A program made the translations under genes and the position numbers. A DNA stretch of 64,000 nucleotides from NCBI RefSeq assembly GCF_001509795.1, contig NZ_LLZN01000127.1, positions 1 to 64,000 on the forward strand, written 5' to 3'. The notes beneath the pieces are model-generated. The model was not told where the DNA came from. It saw only the letters and a list, made by a program, of their open reading frames with translations, and ran no database searches. The DNA comes from Streptomyces sp. NRRL WC-3605 (GTDB lineage: Bacteria; Actinomycetota; Actinomycetes; Streptomycetales; Streptomycetaceae). This document shows, piece after piece, positions 39,629 through 47,880 of this stretch. Numbering within the stretch: position 1 is the first letter of the stretch; every line of letters begins with the position of its first letter.

Positions 39629-39663
39629 GTCCGCCATTCGGAACCCGCCTGTCCGCCATCCGG
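39629..39663 (+). repeat. Direct repeat upstream of phoD, possible PHO box
   Basis: GTCCGCCATTCGG (39629-39641) and GTCCGCCATCCGG (39651-39663) start 22 bases apart, twice the 11-base period of Streptomyces PHO boxes. Each matches GTTCACC at five of seven bases. Confidence 0.45.
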
Positions 39664-39741
39664 GTGTTGTGTACGCGCCAAGCTCGTGTCGTCCCGGCCC
39701 GTCCCGGCGCCCCGTGCCTCCATCGGGCAGGGGAGGACCGG

Positions 39742-41379
39742 ATGACCACCACGAACGACCTGACCCAGCACAGCCCCGAACTGCGCGCGGCGGCCCGGCA
39801 CATCGGCCGCCGCCGCTTTCTGACCCTCACCGGCGCGGCCGCCGCGCTGGCCTTCTCCGTGCAGCTGCCCGCCCCGGTCGCCGCGAGCGCGGCCGCGCGC
39901 GGCGCCCGCCGGATCGCCGAGAACCCCTTCACCCTCGGCGTCGCCTCCGGCGACCCGCTGCCCGACTCCGTGGTCCTGTGGACCCGCCTCGCGCCCGTGC
40001 CGTTCCAGGCGGACGGCGGGATGACCGCGGAACCGGTCGCCGTGCGATGGGAGGTGGCACACGACGAGGCGTTCACACAGGTCGCCGCGAGCGGCGAGAC
40101 CGTCGCCCACCCCGAGTACCACCACTCCGTCCACGTCGACGTCCCCGGCCTGGAGGCCGGCCGCGTCTACCACTACCGCTTCCGCACCGGCACCTGGATC
40201 AGCGAGACCGGTCGCACCCGCACCGCCCCGGCGGCCTCGGCGACGACCCCGCTGACCTTCGCCGCCGTCTCCTGCCAGGCGTACGCCGACGGCTACTACA
40301 CGGCGTACCGGCATCTCGCGCAGGACGACGTGGACGTCGTGCTCCACCTGGGCGACTACCTGTACGAGTACGCCGTCAACTCCGTCGGCGGCTACCGCAA
40401 CTACACCGACCGCACGCTGCCCGCCGTGTTCAACCGGGAGACCGTGACCCTGGAGGACTACCGGCTGCGCTACGCCCTGTTCAAGTCCGACCCGGACCTC
40501 AGGGCCGCGCACGCCGCGCACCCCTTCGTCGTCACCTGGGACGACCACGAGACCGAGAACAACTACGCCGGCGACACCCCGGAGAACAGCGTCCCGCCCG
40601 CCGAGTTCCTGCTGCGCCGGGCATCCGCCTACCGCGCCTACTGGGAGAACCAGCCGCTGCGCCTGCCGCAGCGGCCCACCGGCCCCGACATGCGGCTGTA
40701 CCGGCGGCTGCACTGGGGCCGAATGGCCCAGCTCGACGTCCTCGACACCCGCCAGTACCGCTCCAACCAGGCGTACGGCGACGGCGCCCAGGTCCCCGGA
40801 CCGGAGATCGACGACCCCGCGCGCACGATCACCGGCGCCACGCAGGAGCGGTGGCTGCTCGACGGCTGGCGCTCCTCCACCGCCCTGTGGAACGTCGTCC
40901 CGCAGCAGGTGACGTTCTCCCAGCGCAGGTTCGACCCGACCGAGCCGTCACGGGTGTCCATGGACGCCTGGGACGGCTACCGCGCCTCGCGGCGCCGGGT
41001 GCTGGACGGCGCGAAGGCCGCCGGCGTCGAGAACCTCATGGTGCTCACCGGGGACGTCCACGTCGGCTACGCCTTCGACATCAAGGACGACTTCGACGAC
41101 GCCACGTCCGCCACCCTGGGCACGGAGATCGTGGCGACGTCGATCGCCAGCGGCCGGGACGGCACCGACAGGCCCGCCAACTGGGACACGTACATGAAGG
41201 CCAACCCGCACCTGCGGTTCTACAACGGCCGGCGCGGCTATGCGCGGGTGGCGCTGGGGGAGCGGCTGGCGCGGGCCGACTTCCGGACCGTGCCGTACGT
41301 GACCACGCCGGGGGCGCCGGTCACGACGGCCGCGTCCTTCGTCACCCAGGTCGGCGGCCAGGGGCTCACGCCGGCGTGA
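39742..41379 (+). CDS. phoD: Secreted alkaline phosphatase, PhoD family
   Basis: A 545-residue phosphodiesterase/phosphatase exported by the Tat route: twin-arginine [10 protein letters not shown] near 22-31, hydrophobic run, and AxA-type site near 50. A fibronectin-like PhoD N-domain follows ([20 protein letters not shown] near 63-82), then the metallophosphatase core with HLGDYLYEY near 204-212, [10 protein letters not shown] near 265-274 and LTGDVHVGY near 435-443, which bind the Fe/Ca centre. ATG 39742 has GGGGAGG upstream. It likely frees phosphate from organic esters outside the cell. The 3' end overlaps the convergent Gfo/Idh gene by 14 bases. Confidence 0.93.
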   Translation: MTTTNDLTQHSPELRAAARHIGRRRFLTLTGAAAALAFSVQLPAPVAASAAARGARRIAENPFTLGVASGDPLPDSVVLWTRLAPVPFQADGGMTAEPVAVRWEVAHDEAFTQVAASGETVAHPEYHHSVHVDVPGLEAGRVYHYRFRTGTWISETGRTRTAPAASATTPLTFAAVSCQAYADGYYTAYRHLAQDDVDVVLHLGDYLYEYAVNSVGGYRNYTDRTLPAVFNRETVTLEDYRLRYALFKSDPDLRAAHAAHPFVVTWDDHETENNYAGDTPENSVPPAEFLLRRASAYRAYWENQPLRLPQRPTGPDMRLYRRLHWGRMAQLDVLDTRQYRSNQAYGDGAQVPGPEIDDPARTITGATQERWLLDGWRSSTALWNVVPQQVTFSQRRFDPTEPSRVSMDAWDGYRASRRRVLDGAKAAGVENLMVLTGDVHVGYAFDIKDDFDDATSATLGTEIVATSIASGRDGTDRPANWDTYMKANPHLRFYNGRRGYARVALGERLARADFRTVPYVTTPGAPVTTAASFVTQVGGQGLTPA

Positions 41380-42400
41380 GCGCGGACGTCCGGTCCTCCT
41401 CGGGGGCCTCGCCCGGGTAGCGGACGCCCACGCGGTCCCGGATCGCGTCGAGCGTCCGCATCACGGCGAGGGTGCCCTCCAACGGGACCAGCGGGGACTC
41501 CGTCTCCCCGGCGCGCAGGGCCCGCATCACCTCGATCGCCTCGTGCCGCATGCTGGTGCGGGGCCCGTCCGCCGGGTCGGCCGTGAACTCCTCGGGGTCA
41601 CGGCCGTCGCGGTGCAGCACGAACCGCTCCGGGTGGAAGAAGCCCTCCGGCACGTCGATACGGCCCGCGGAACCGGTCACGGACGCTACGGTCGGCGTAC
41701 CGCCCGAGATCGAGCAGTGCAGGGAGGCGAGCGCGCCGCCGTCCCACGACAGCAGGGCGCCGGTCTGCAGGTCGACGCCCTCCGGGGACAGCGTCGCGCG
41801 GGCCGTCACGTCCGACGGCTCCCCGAGCAGCAGCTGTGCGAAGGCCACCGGGTACACGCCGAGGTCCAGCAGGGCGCCGCCGCCCTGCGCCGGGTCGCGC
41901 AGCCGGTGCGCGGGCGGGAAGGGACCGGCCAGCCCGAAGTCGGCCTGGACGTGCCGGACCTCGCCGATGGCCCCGTCGTCTACGAGGGCCTTGAGGCGCC
42001 GCACCAGCGGGTTGCAGTACATCCACATGGCCTCCATGAGGAAGCCGCCGTGCTTCCTGGCCAGCGCGACCAGTTCCCCGGCCTCGCGGACGTTCAGCGT
42101 GAACGGCTTCTCGCAGAGGACGTTGCGGCCGGCCTCCAGGCACAGCCCGGCGGCCTCGCGGTGCGCGGCGTGCGGGGTCGCGACGTAGACGACATCGATG
42201 TCCTCGTCCCGCGCGAGGGACGCCCAGTCGCCGTAGGCGCGCGGGATGCCGAACCGCTCGGCGAACGCGTCCGCCGAGGCCCGGGTCCGCGACGCGACCG
42301 CGACCACCTCGGCGTCCGGCAGATCCACCAGGTCCGCCGTGAAGGCGGCCGCGATCCCGCCGGTCGCCAGAATCCCCCACCGCACGCTCTGTTCCGCCAC
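41366..42400 (-). CDS. Gfo/Idh/MocA-family oxidoreductase
   Basis: A 344-residue NAD(P)-dependent sugar or inositol-type dehydrogenase. Rossmann domain at 1-120: GILATGGIAAAF near 9-20, VVYVATPHAAH near 70, and the family signature CEKPFTLN near 95. The C-terminal domain has MEAMWMYCNPLV near 120-131, as in xylose/trans-dihydrodiol dehydrogenases, and DLGVYPVAFAQLLLGEP near 178-194 with the usual catalytic His replaced by the Tyr/Pro context of this subgroup. GTG start at 42400. Single gene; its 3' end lies within phoD. Confidence 0.9.
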   Translation of the reverse strand: MAEQSVRWGILATGGIAAAFTADLVDLPDAEVVAVASRTRASADAFAERFGIPRAYGDWASLARDEDIDVVYVATPHAAHREAAGLCLEAGRNVLCEKPFTLNVREAGELVALARKHGGFLMEAMWMYCNPLVRRLKALVDDGAIGEVRHVQADFGLAGPFPPAHRLRDPAQGGGALLDLGVYPVAFAQLLLGEPSDVTARATLSPEGVDLQTGALLSWDGGALASLHCSISGGTPTVASVTGSAGRIDVPEGFFHPERFVLHRDGRDPEEFTADPADGPRTSMRHEAIEVMRALRAGETESPLVPLEGTLAVMRTLDAIRDRVGVRYPGEAPEEDRTSALTPA

Positions 42401-42488
42401 TGCGGCCCCGCCCCTCGCTCATGTCGCACTCGGCACTCTGTTCGAGCTGAGAGCATAGAGGGCGGATCACTCGGAGAGGGAGGGGCTC

Positions 42489-43832
42489 ATGAGCGACGGT
42501 GGGGGACCGGCACGGGACACGGCACGGCCGCCGGCGCCGCCCGCGCGGCGACCGGCCGTCGCGGCACAGCGCCGCACCGGACTGCTCGTCACGTTCGTCC
42601 TGGGCGGGCTGACGGCGACGCCCCCGCTGGCGATGGACATGTACCTCCCCGCGCTGCCGGAGGTCACCCGCTCGCTGCACGCGCCCGCCGCCACCGTCCA
42701 GCTCACGCTCACCGCGTGCCTGGCCGGCATGGCGTTCGGGCAGCTGCTGGTCGGCCCGATGAGCGACCGCTGGGGCCGCCGGCGCCCGCTGCTCGCAGGG
42801 CTCGCCGTGTACGTCGTCGCCACCGCGCTCTGCGCGTTCGCGCCCACCGTCGAGGCGCTGATCGCCTGCCGGATCGCCCAGGGCCTCGCCGGGGCGGCGG
42901 GCATCGTCATCGCGCGGGCGGTCGTCCGCGACCTGCACGACGGCGTGGCCATGGCCCGCTTCTTCTCCACCCTCATGCTGATCTCCGGGGTCGCCCCGAT
43001 CGTGGCCCCGCTCATCGGCGGGCAGATCCTGCGGGTGACGGACTGGCGGGGCGTGTTCGTCGTCCTGACCGTCGTCGGGGTGCTGCTGGGCGCCCTCGTT
43101 TTTCTCCGGCTCCCCGAGACCCTGCCCGAGCGGGACCGGCACGCCGGAGGCATGGGCGAGACCCTGCACGCGATGCGCGGGCTGCTCGCCGACCGCGCCT
43201 TCACCGGGTACGCGCTCACCGGCGGCTTCGCCTTCGCCGCGCTCTTCGCCTACATCTCCGCCTCGCCCTTCGTGATCCAGGAGATATACGGCGCCTCGCC
43301 CCAGACGTTCAGCCTGCTGTTCGGGCTCAACTCGGTCGGCCTGGTGATCGTCGGCCAGATCAACGGCAAGGTGCTGGTGGGCCGGGTCAGCCTGGACCGG
43401 GTGCTCGGCATCGGCCTCGTGGTCGTCGTCCTCGCCGCCACCGCGTTGCTGCTGATGTCCCTGGGCGTCTTCGGCGAGACCGGGCTCGCCCCCGTGGCCG
43501 CCGCGCTGTTCGTCCTGATGTCCGCGATGGGTGTCACGATGCCCAACACCCAGGCGCTCGCGCTGCAGCGCACCAGGCGCGCCGCCGGCTCCGCCTCCGC
43601 GCTCCTCGGCACCTCCTCCTTCCTCATCGGCGCGATCGCCTCGCCCCTGGTGGGCGTCGCCGGCGAGGACACCGCCGTCCCGATGGCCGTCGTCCAACTG
43701 GCCGCGGGCCTGGTGGCGCTCGCCTGCTTCATGGGAATGTGCCGTCCCTGGAGGACACCACCAGGTCCGGCCGCACGGGACGGGGCCACCCCCGCCTCCG
43801 GCACGGCCGCGAGCACGGGGGAGGACAGCTGA
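42489..43832 (+). CDS. Bcr/CflA-type MFS multidrug exporter
   Basis: A 447-residue 12-helix transporter. Motif D-like MDMYLPALPEVTRSLHAPAA near 48-67, loop motif A VGPMSDRWGRRRPLLAG near 88-104, and RIAQGLAGAAGIVIARAVVR near 126-145 identify the drug:proton antiporter group that includes Bcr and CmlA. The C-terminus after about 415 is a low-complexity tail. GAGAGGGAGGGGC precedes the ATG. The stop overlaps the CTG start of the serine hydrolase gene, so the two are coupled. Substrate unknown. Confidence 0.9.
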   Translation: MSDGGGPARDTARPPAPPARRPAVAAQRRTGLLVTFVLGGLTATPPLAMDMYLPALPEVTRSLHAPAATVQLTLTACLAGMAFGQLLVGPMSDRWGRRRPLLAGLAVYVVATALCAFAPTVEALIACRIAQGLAGAAGIVIARAVVRDLHDGVAMARFFSTLMLISGVAPIVAPLIGGQILRVTDWRGVFVVLTVVGVLLGALVFLRLPETLPERDRHAGGMGETLHAMRGLLADRAFTGYALTGGFAFAALFAYISASPFVIQEIYGASPQTFSLLFGLNSVGLVIVGQINGKVLVGRVSLDRVLGIGLVVVVLAATALLLMSLGVFGETGLAPVAAALFVLMSAMGVTMPNTQALALQRTRRAAGSASALLGTSSFLIGAIASPLVGVAGEDTAVPMAVVQLAAGLVALACFMGMCRPWRTPPGPAARDGATPASGTAASTGEDS

Positions 43833-44959
43833 GCGCGCCGAGACTGCGCGGGGACGCACCGGAGAAGGCCGGACTCGACCCCGAGGAGATCCGCCTGCTC
43901 GTCGGCGAGGTCCGCGACCTCAGCACCGGCCCGCGCCCCTGGGCCGCCGGGACGGTGCTGGTCGTCGGGCGGGGCCCCTACCTGGCCGTCGAGGAGGCGG
44001 CCGGCTGGGCGGTGCGGTACGCGTCCTACGACGAGCGCACGGACTCCGGTGTCGAACTGCCCCCCGGGGCCCGCGTGCCGATGACCACCGCCACCCCGTT
44101 CGACCTGGCCTCCCTCACCAAGCTGTTCACCTCGGTGGCCGCCGTGCAGCAGATCGAGCGCGGCACGCTCGGCATCGACGCGCGCGTCGGGGCGTACCTG
44201 CCGGACTTCCGGGCCGCCGCACGGCACGACGTCACCGTGCGGCAGCTGCTCACCCACACCTCCGGGCTGCGCCCCGAACTGCCGCTGTACGACTGCGCGG
44301 ACGACGCCGAGCGCCTGGACCGGCTGCGCGCCGAGGCGCCCATCGGGGTGCCCGGCACGTACTGCTACTCCGACCTGAACATGCTGCTGCTCCAACACGT
44401 CCTGGAACGCATCACGGGCCGCCCGCTGGACGTCCTGGTCCACGACGGCATCACCCGCCCCCTGGGGATGACCGCGACCCGGTTCGGCCCCTGCCCGGGC
44501 GCCGCCGCGACCGAGGACCAGCGGCGGCCCTGGGCGAAGGCCGACCGCGGGATGCTGCGGGGCGTCGTCCACGACGAGAACGCCTGGGCGCTGGGCGGGG
44601 TGGCCGGGCACGCCGGCCTGTTCTCCACGGGCCGCGACCTCGCCGTCCTCTGCCGCGCCCTGCTGTCCGGCGGCGCCTACGGGCCCGCCCGCATCCTCGG
44701 CCCGGACTTCGTGGAGCTGCTGCTGACGCCGCCCGGCCTGGGCTTCGCGGTCGACCAGCCGTGGTTCATGGGGGAGCTGGCGGGGCGGGGCGCGGCCGGC
44801 CACACCGGCTTCACGGGCACGTCGCTGGTGCTCGACCCGGCGCGGGACACCTTCCTGGTCCTGCTGGCGAACACCGTCCACCCGCGCCGCCGGCGCCCCG
44901 ACAGCGGACCGAGGGCGGCGGCCGGGACCCGCGTGGCGCGGGCCCTGCGGGGGCGGTAG
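43829..44959 (+). CDS. Serine hydrolase, beta-lactamase class C family, CTG start
   Basis: A 376-residue penicillin-recognising hydrolase without signal peptide. The SxxK nucleophile is in FDLASLTKLFTSV near 92-100, the Tyr motif in YCYSDLN near 176, and the third-box HTG in GHTGFTGTSLVLDP near 325. Esterase or peptidase activity is more likely than lactam resistance, given the cytosolic location. No ATG or GTG lies near the 5' end apart from a GTG deep in the exporter gene (about 43739) and one at about codon 42. CTG 43829 overlaps the upstream TGA (CTGA) with GGGGGAGG just before it. Confidence 0.85.
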   Translation: MSAPRLRGDAPEKAGLDPEEIRLLVGEVRDLSTGPRPWAAGTVLVVGRGPYLAVEEAAGWAVRYASYDERTDSGVELPPGARVPMTTATPFDLASLTKLFTSVAAVQQIERGTLGIDARVGAYLPDFRAAARHDVTVRQLLTHTSGLRPELPLYDCADDAERLDRLRAEAPIGVPGTYCYSDLNMLLLQHVLERITGRPLDVLVHDGITRPLGMTATRFGPCPGAAATEDQRRPWAKADRGMLRGVVHDENAWALGGVAGHAGLFSTGRDLAVLCRALLSGGAYGPARILGPDFVELLLTPPGLGFAVDQPWFMGELAGRGAAGHTGFTGTSLVLDPARDTFLVLLANTVHPRRRRPDSGPRAAAGTRVARALRGR

Positions 44960-44979
44960 GGAGCCCGTCCGGGGCCTCG

Positions 44980-44985
44980 TAGAAT
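44980..44985 (+). promoter_or_regulatory. -10 element of a leaderless Rsm22-like transcript
   Basis: TAGAAT, six bases before GTG 44992; an almost ideal -10 placed for transcription to begin at the start codon. Confidence 0.6.
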
Positions 44986-44991
44986 CTCCGG

Positions 44992-45996
44992 GTGAACGCC
45001 CCAGCCCCGCCGTCCGCCGAGACCCTGCGCGCGGCCCTCGCCGCCCTGCTCGACGGGCTTCCGCCGCGCCGGGCCGCGCAGGCCGTCGAGCGGCTGATCG
45101 CCGCGTACCGGGGCGCCACCCCGACCGACAGCCCCATCCTGCGGGACCGCGCCGACGTGGCCGCCTACGCCGCGTACCGGATGCCCGCCACCTACGCGGC
45201 CGTCCGCTCCGCCCTGGAGGCGTTCGCGCGGACCGTGCCCGGCTGGGCGCCGGAGCGGCACATCGACGTCGGCGGCGGCACCGGCGCGGCGACCTGGGCG
45301 GTCGGCGCGACCTGGCCGGGCCGGCGCGAGGTCACGGTGCTGGACTGGGCCGAGCCCGCCCTGGCCGTCGGCCGGGAGATCGCCCAGGCCGACCCGGCGC
45401 TGCGCGAAGCCCGCTGGCAGCGCGCCCGGATCGGCGCGGGACTCACCCTCGACGCCGCCGACCTCGTCACCGTCTCCTACGTCCTCAACGAGCTCACCGC
45501 CGCCGACCGGGGCACCCTCGTGGACACCGTCGCGGACGCCGCGCAGACGGTCGTGATCGTCGAGCCCGGCACCCCGGACGGCTACGCCCGCGTCATCGAG
45601 GCCCGCGACCGGCTGATCGCCGCCGGGTTCCGCGTCGCCGCGCCCTGCCCGCACAGCGCCGCGTGCCCCATCGTGCCCGGCACGGACTGGTGCCACTTCT
45701 CGGCGCGGGTGAGCCGCTCCTCGCTGCACCGCCAGATCAAGGGCGGCTCCCTCGCCTACGAGGACGAGAAGTTCAGCTACGTCGCCGCCACCCGGCTGCC
45801 CGCCGGCCCGGCCCCCGCCCGGGTCGTGCGCAGGCCCCAGATCCGCAAGGGGCAGGTCCTGCTCGACCTGTGCGAGAGCGAGCCGGCGCTGCGCCGGGCC
45901 ACGGTCACCAAGCGCCACGGCGACCTCTACCGTGCGGCCCGCGACACGGACTGGGGCGACGCCTGGCCGCCGGCCCCCGACGAGACGGCCTCCTGA
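44992..45996 (+). CDS. Rsm22-family small-ribosomal-subunit methyltransferase-like protein
   Basis: A 334-residue SAM-binding protein. Motif I HIDVGGGTGAATWAVGATWP near 92-111 and VLDWAEPALAVGREIA near 118-133 form the SAM pocket; VSYVLNELTAADR near 165-177. The Rsm22 signature follows: CPHSAACPI near 220 and DWCHFSARVSRSSLHRQIKG near 233-252, then GSLAYEDEKFSYVAATR. The Cys group may bind an Fe-S cluster, as in mitochondrial METTL17. It probably acts in ribosome assembly. The transcript appears leaderless from GTG 44992. Confidence 0.88.
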   Translation: MNAPAPPSAETLRAALAALLDGLPPRRAAQAVERLIAAYRGATPTDSPILRDRADVAAYAAYRMPATYAAVRSALEAFARTVPGWAPERHIDVGGGTGAATWAVGATWPGRREVTVLDWAEPALAVGREIAQADPALREARWQRARIGAGLTLDAADLVTVSYVLNELTAADRGTLVDTVADAAQTVVIVEPGTPDGYARVIEARDRLIAAGFRVAAPCPHSAACPIVPGTDWCHFSARVSRSSLHRQIKGGSLAYEDEKFSYVAATRLPAGPAPARVVRRPQIRKGQVLLDLCESEPALRRATVTKRHGDLYRAARDTDWGDAWPPAPDETAS

Positions 45997-46037
45997 GCCC
46001 TTCCCTCCGTCAGGTCTCCTCCGTCGGTTCTCCTCCG

Positions 46038-46229
46038 TCAATTCCCTTCCGTACGGGCCTCCTCGGCCCGCCGCTCCCGCAGCCGGCGCAACAGCTCCCG
46101 CTTCTGCGCCGCCGGGTCGGTCCCGCCGCCGACGCGGCCGTTCCGCGCGCCGCCGCGCAGCGCCGTACGGCCGAGGCGGCGACGGGTCCCGCCGACGCCC
46201 AGCATGTCTCCTGCTCCACCGCGGGTCAT
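46038..46229 (-). CDS. Small basic protein, DUF6243-like
   Basis: A 63-residue Gly/Arg-rich protein, opening TRGGAGDMLGVGGTRRRLGR and closing with a charged helix (AQKRELLRRLRERRAEEART). It resembles, as I recall, the small streptomycete family DUF6243. A GAAGGGAA ribosome site lies six bases before the ATG. It is divergent from the TetR gene at 46349, with two matching palindromes between them, so it may be the regulator's target. Its function is unknown; the C-terminal helix suggests binding to nucleic acid or a partner. Confidence 0.72.
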   Translation of the reverse strand: MTRGGAGDMLGVGGTRRRLGRTALRGGARNGRVGGGTDPAAQKRELLRRLRERRAEEARTEGN

Positions 46230-46270
46230 GTGAGGTTCCCTTCGTCCTGGCCGTCGAACCGAATGAGGAA

Positions 46271-46287
46271 CGAGACGTATCGTCTCG
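46271..46287. promoter_or_regulatory. TetR operator copy 1
   Basis: CGAGACG-TAT-CGTCTCG, perfect 7-base arms, between the divergent small gene and the TetR gene. Confidence 0.65.
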
Positions 46288-46311
46288 CTTCCTGACCGCC
46301 TCAGGATCTGG

Positions 46312-46328
46312 CGAGACGCAGCGTCTTG
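46312..46328. promoter_or_regulatory. TetR operator copy 2
   Basis: CGAGACG-CAG-CGTCTTG, the same site with one arm mismatch, 41 bases (about four helical turns) from copy 1 and just upstream of the tetR -10. Confidence 0.65.
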
Positions 46329-46336
46329 TCAACTGA

Positions 46337-46342
46337 TAAGTT
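46337..46342 (+). promoter_or_regulatory. -10 element of the leaderless TetR gene
   Basis: TAAGTT, six bases before ATG 46349; operator copy 2 covers the -35 region. Confidence 0.5.
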
Positions 46343-46348
46343 CAGGCC

Positions 46349-46984
46349 ATGCCAGCACGTGAAACCCCCCCGCCCGCGCCCAACGCCGGCCGCCGCAGCG
46401 AACGGTCCCGGCGGGCCATCTACGACGCCGCCCTCGCCCTGGTCGTGGAGGTCGGCTACCCCCGCACCACCATCGAGGGCATCGCCGCCCGCGCCGGCGT
46501 CGGCAAGCAGACGATCTACCGCTGGTGGCCCTCCAAGGCGGAGGTGCTGATGGAGGCGTTCCTCGACCTCGCCGAGCGCTCCGCGCGGGAGGCGGGGGAG
46601 CAGCCCTACACCTTCCCCGACACCGGCGACCTCGCCGCCGATCTGAAGGCCGTCCTGCGCGCCACCGTCGACGAGCTCCAGGACCCCCGCTTCGACGCAC
46701 CCTCCCGAGCCCTCGCCGCCGAGGGCCTGGTCAACGAGGAGCTGGGCCGGCAGTACGTGGCCAAGCTGCTGGAACCCTCGCTCCAGCTCTACGTCGAGCG
46801 GCTGCGCTCCGCCCAGGACGCCGGCCAGGTGCGCCCCGACGTCGACCCGCGCATCGCGCTGGAGCTGTTCGTCTCCCCGCTGGCCCAGCGCTGGCTCCAG
46901 TACACCGGACCGATCTCCCACGACTACACGGACACCCTGGTCGAGTACGCGCTGTACGGCATCGCCCCCCGCCCGAAGGCGTGA
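46349..46984 (+). CDS. TetR-family transcriptional regulator
   Basis: A 211-residue repressor. Helix-turn-helix at about 20-68: RAIYDAALALVVEVGYPRTT then IEGIAARAGVGKQTIYRWWP, with the KQTIYRWW recognition helix; then a C-terminal ligand domain (TetR_C-type, with a WLQYTGPIS segment near 190). Two matching palindromes upstream, one over its own promoter, indicate autorepression and joint control of the divergent small gene. The transcript appears leaderless. The ligand is unknown. Confidence 0.9.
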   Translation: MPARETPPPAPNAGRRSERSRRAIYDAALALVVEVGYPRTTIEGIAARAGVGKQTIYRWWPSKAEVLMEAFLDLAERSAREAGEQPYTFPDTGDLAADLKAVLRATVDELQDPRFDAPSRALAAEGLVNEELGRQYVAKLLEPSLQLYVERLRSAQDAGQVRPDVDPRIALELFVSPLAQRWLQYTGPISHDYTDTLVEYALYGIAPRPKA

Positions 46985-47136
46985 CGAAAAACGCGTCCGC
47001 GACCTCATTACCCCTGATCACGGCGTTGTGCGCGGCTCGCCCCACCTGGCCTTCTTGTCCGCTACGGCCCCCCGGGGCGCACGATGGTGGGACCATAGGG
47101 CATGCTGTTCCGCACGACGGCGAGGCAAGGGGATAG

Positions 47137-47868
47137 ATGAGCGCGGAGTTGGGCGGCCGGTCCGGCCTTCGGGGCAAGATCTCCCAGTGGCTGCGAGGCC
47201 GCCCCTTGGAGGACACCGCCGGTGACGGCGGCCGGGAGGCCCTGCTGCTCGCCGCCGCCGAGGCGGGACTGCCCCTCGCGCCCGCCGCGCACCCGGCCGG
47301 ATACCGCTGTTCCTGCGACCGCGTCGGCTGCCCCACCCCCGCCCGGCACCCGGTGTCGTTCGCCTGGCAGACGCAGTCCACCACCGACCGCGGTCAGATC
47401 GAGCGCTGGGCCCGCCACCACCCGCAGGCCAACTTCATCACCGCGACCGGCATGATCCACGACGTCCTCGACGTGCCCCTCGAACCCGGGCGCGAGGCGC
47501 TGGAGCGGCTGCTCGCCGCCGGCATCGAGGTCGGGCCGGTCGCCGAGAGCGACGACGGACGCCTGCTGTTCTTCACCCTCACCCGGGGCACCCCCGAGGA
47601 CGAGGACGAGTGGTGGCCCTGCGAGCTGGACTGCCACCCCGAGACCATGGACGAGCACCCGGGACTGCGCTGGCACTGCCGCGGCTCCTACGTCCTGATG
47701 CCGCCCTCCCGGCTGCCCGGCGAGGGCCGGTCCGTTCACTGGGTGCGCGGCCCCGAGCACCCGCTGCCCGACCCGCTCAGCATCCTCGAGGTCCTCACCG
47801 ACGCCTGCGCCCGCCATGTCGGCGAGGAGCCCGACCACGCCTCCGCGTCCTGGCCCCTGCGCCGCTGA
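47137..47868 (+). CDS. Prim-Pol-like (bifunctional DNA primase/polymerase N-terminal) protein
   Basis: A 243-residue protein related to the archaeo-eukaryotic primase-like domain seen in plasmid and phage replication proteins. Typical features are GYRCSCDRVGCPTPARHPVS near 55-74 with its Cys/His pairs, the W-x-R-x-H-P-x-A-N segment RWARHHPQANFITATG near 90-105, and a late GLRWHCRGSYVLMPPS near 188-203. No helicase domain follows. Such stand-alone copies are common in Streptomyces chromosomes. AAGGGGATAG precedes the ATG. Polymerase activity is doubtful: the DxD pair is not evident. Confidence 0.75.
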   Translation: MSAELGGRSGLRGKISQWLRGRPLEDTAGDGGREALLLAAAEAGLPLAPAAHPAGYRCSCDRVGCPTPARHPVSFAWQTQSTTDRGQIERWARHHPQANFITATGMIHDVLDVPLEPGREALERLLAAGIEVGPVAESDDGRLLFFTLTRGTPEDEDEWWPCELDCHPETMDEHPGLRWHCRGSYVLMPPSRLPGEGRSVHWVRGPEHPLPDPLSILEVLTDACARHVGEEPDHASASWPLRR

Positions 47869-47880
47869 CCGCGCCGCGCG

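Noticed and set aside
43829..44959. Serine hydrolase as an antibiotic-resistance beta-lactamase
   Set aside because: It has the SxxK/YxN/HTG motifs but no signal peptide and resembles broad class C-like esterases; resistance cannot be claimed.
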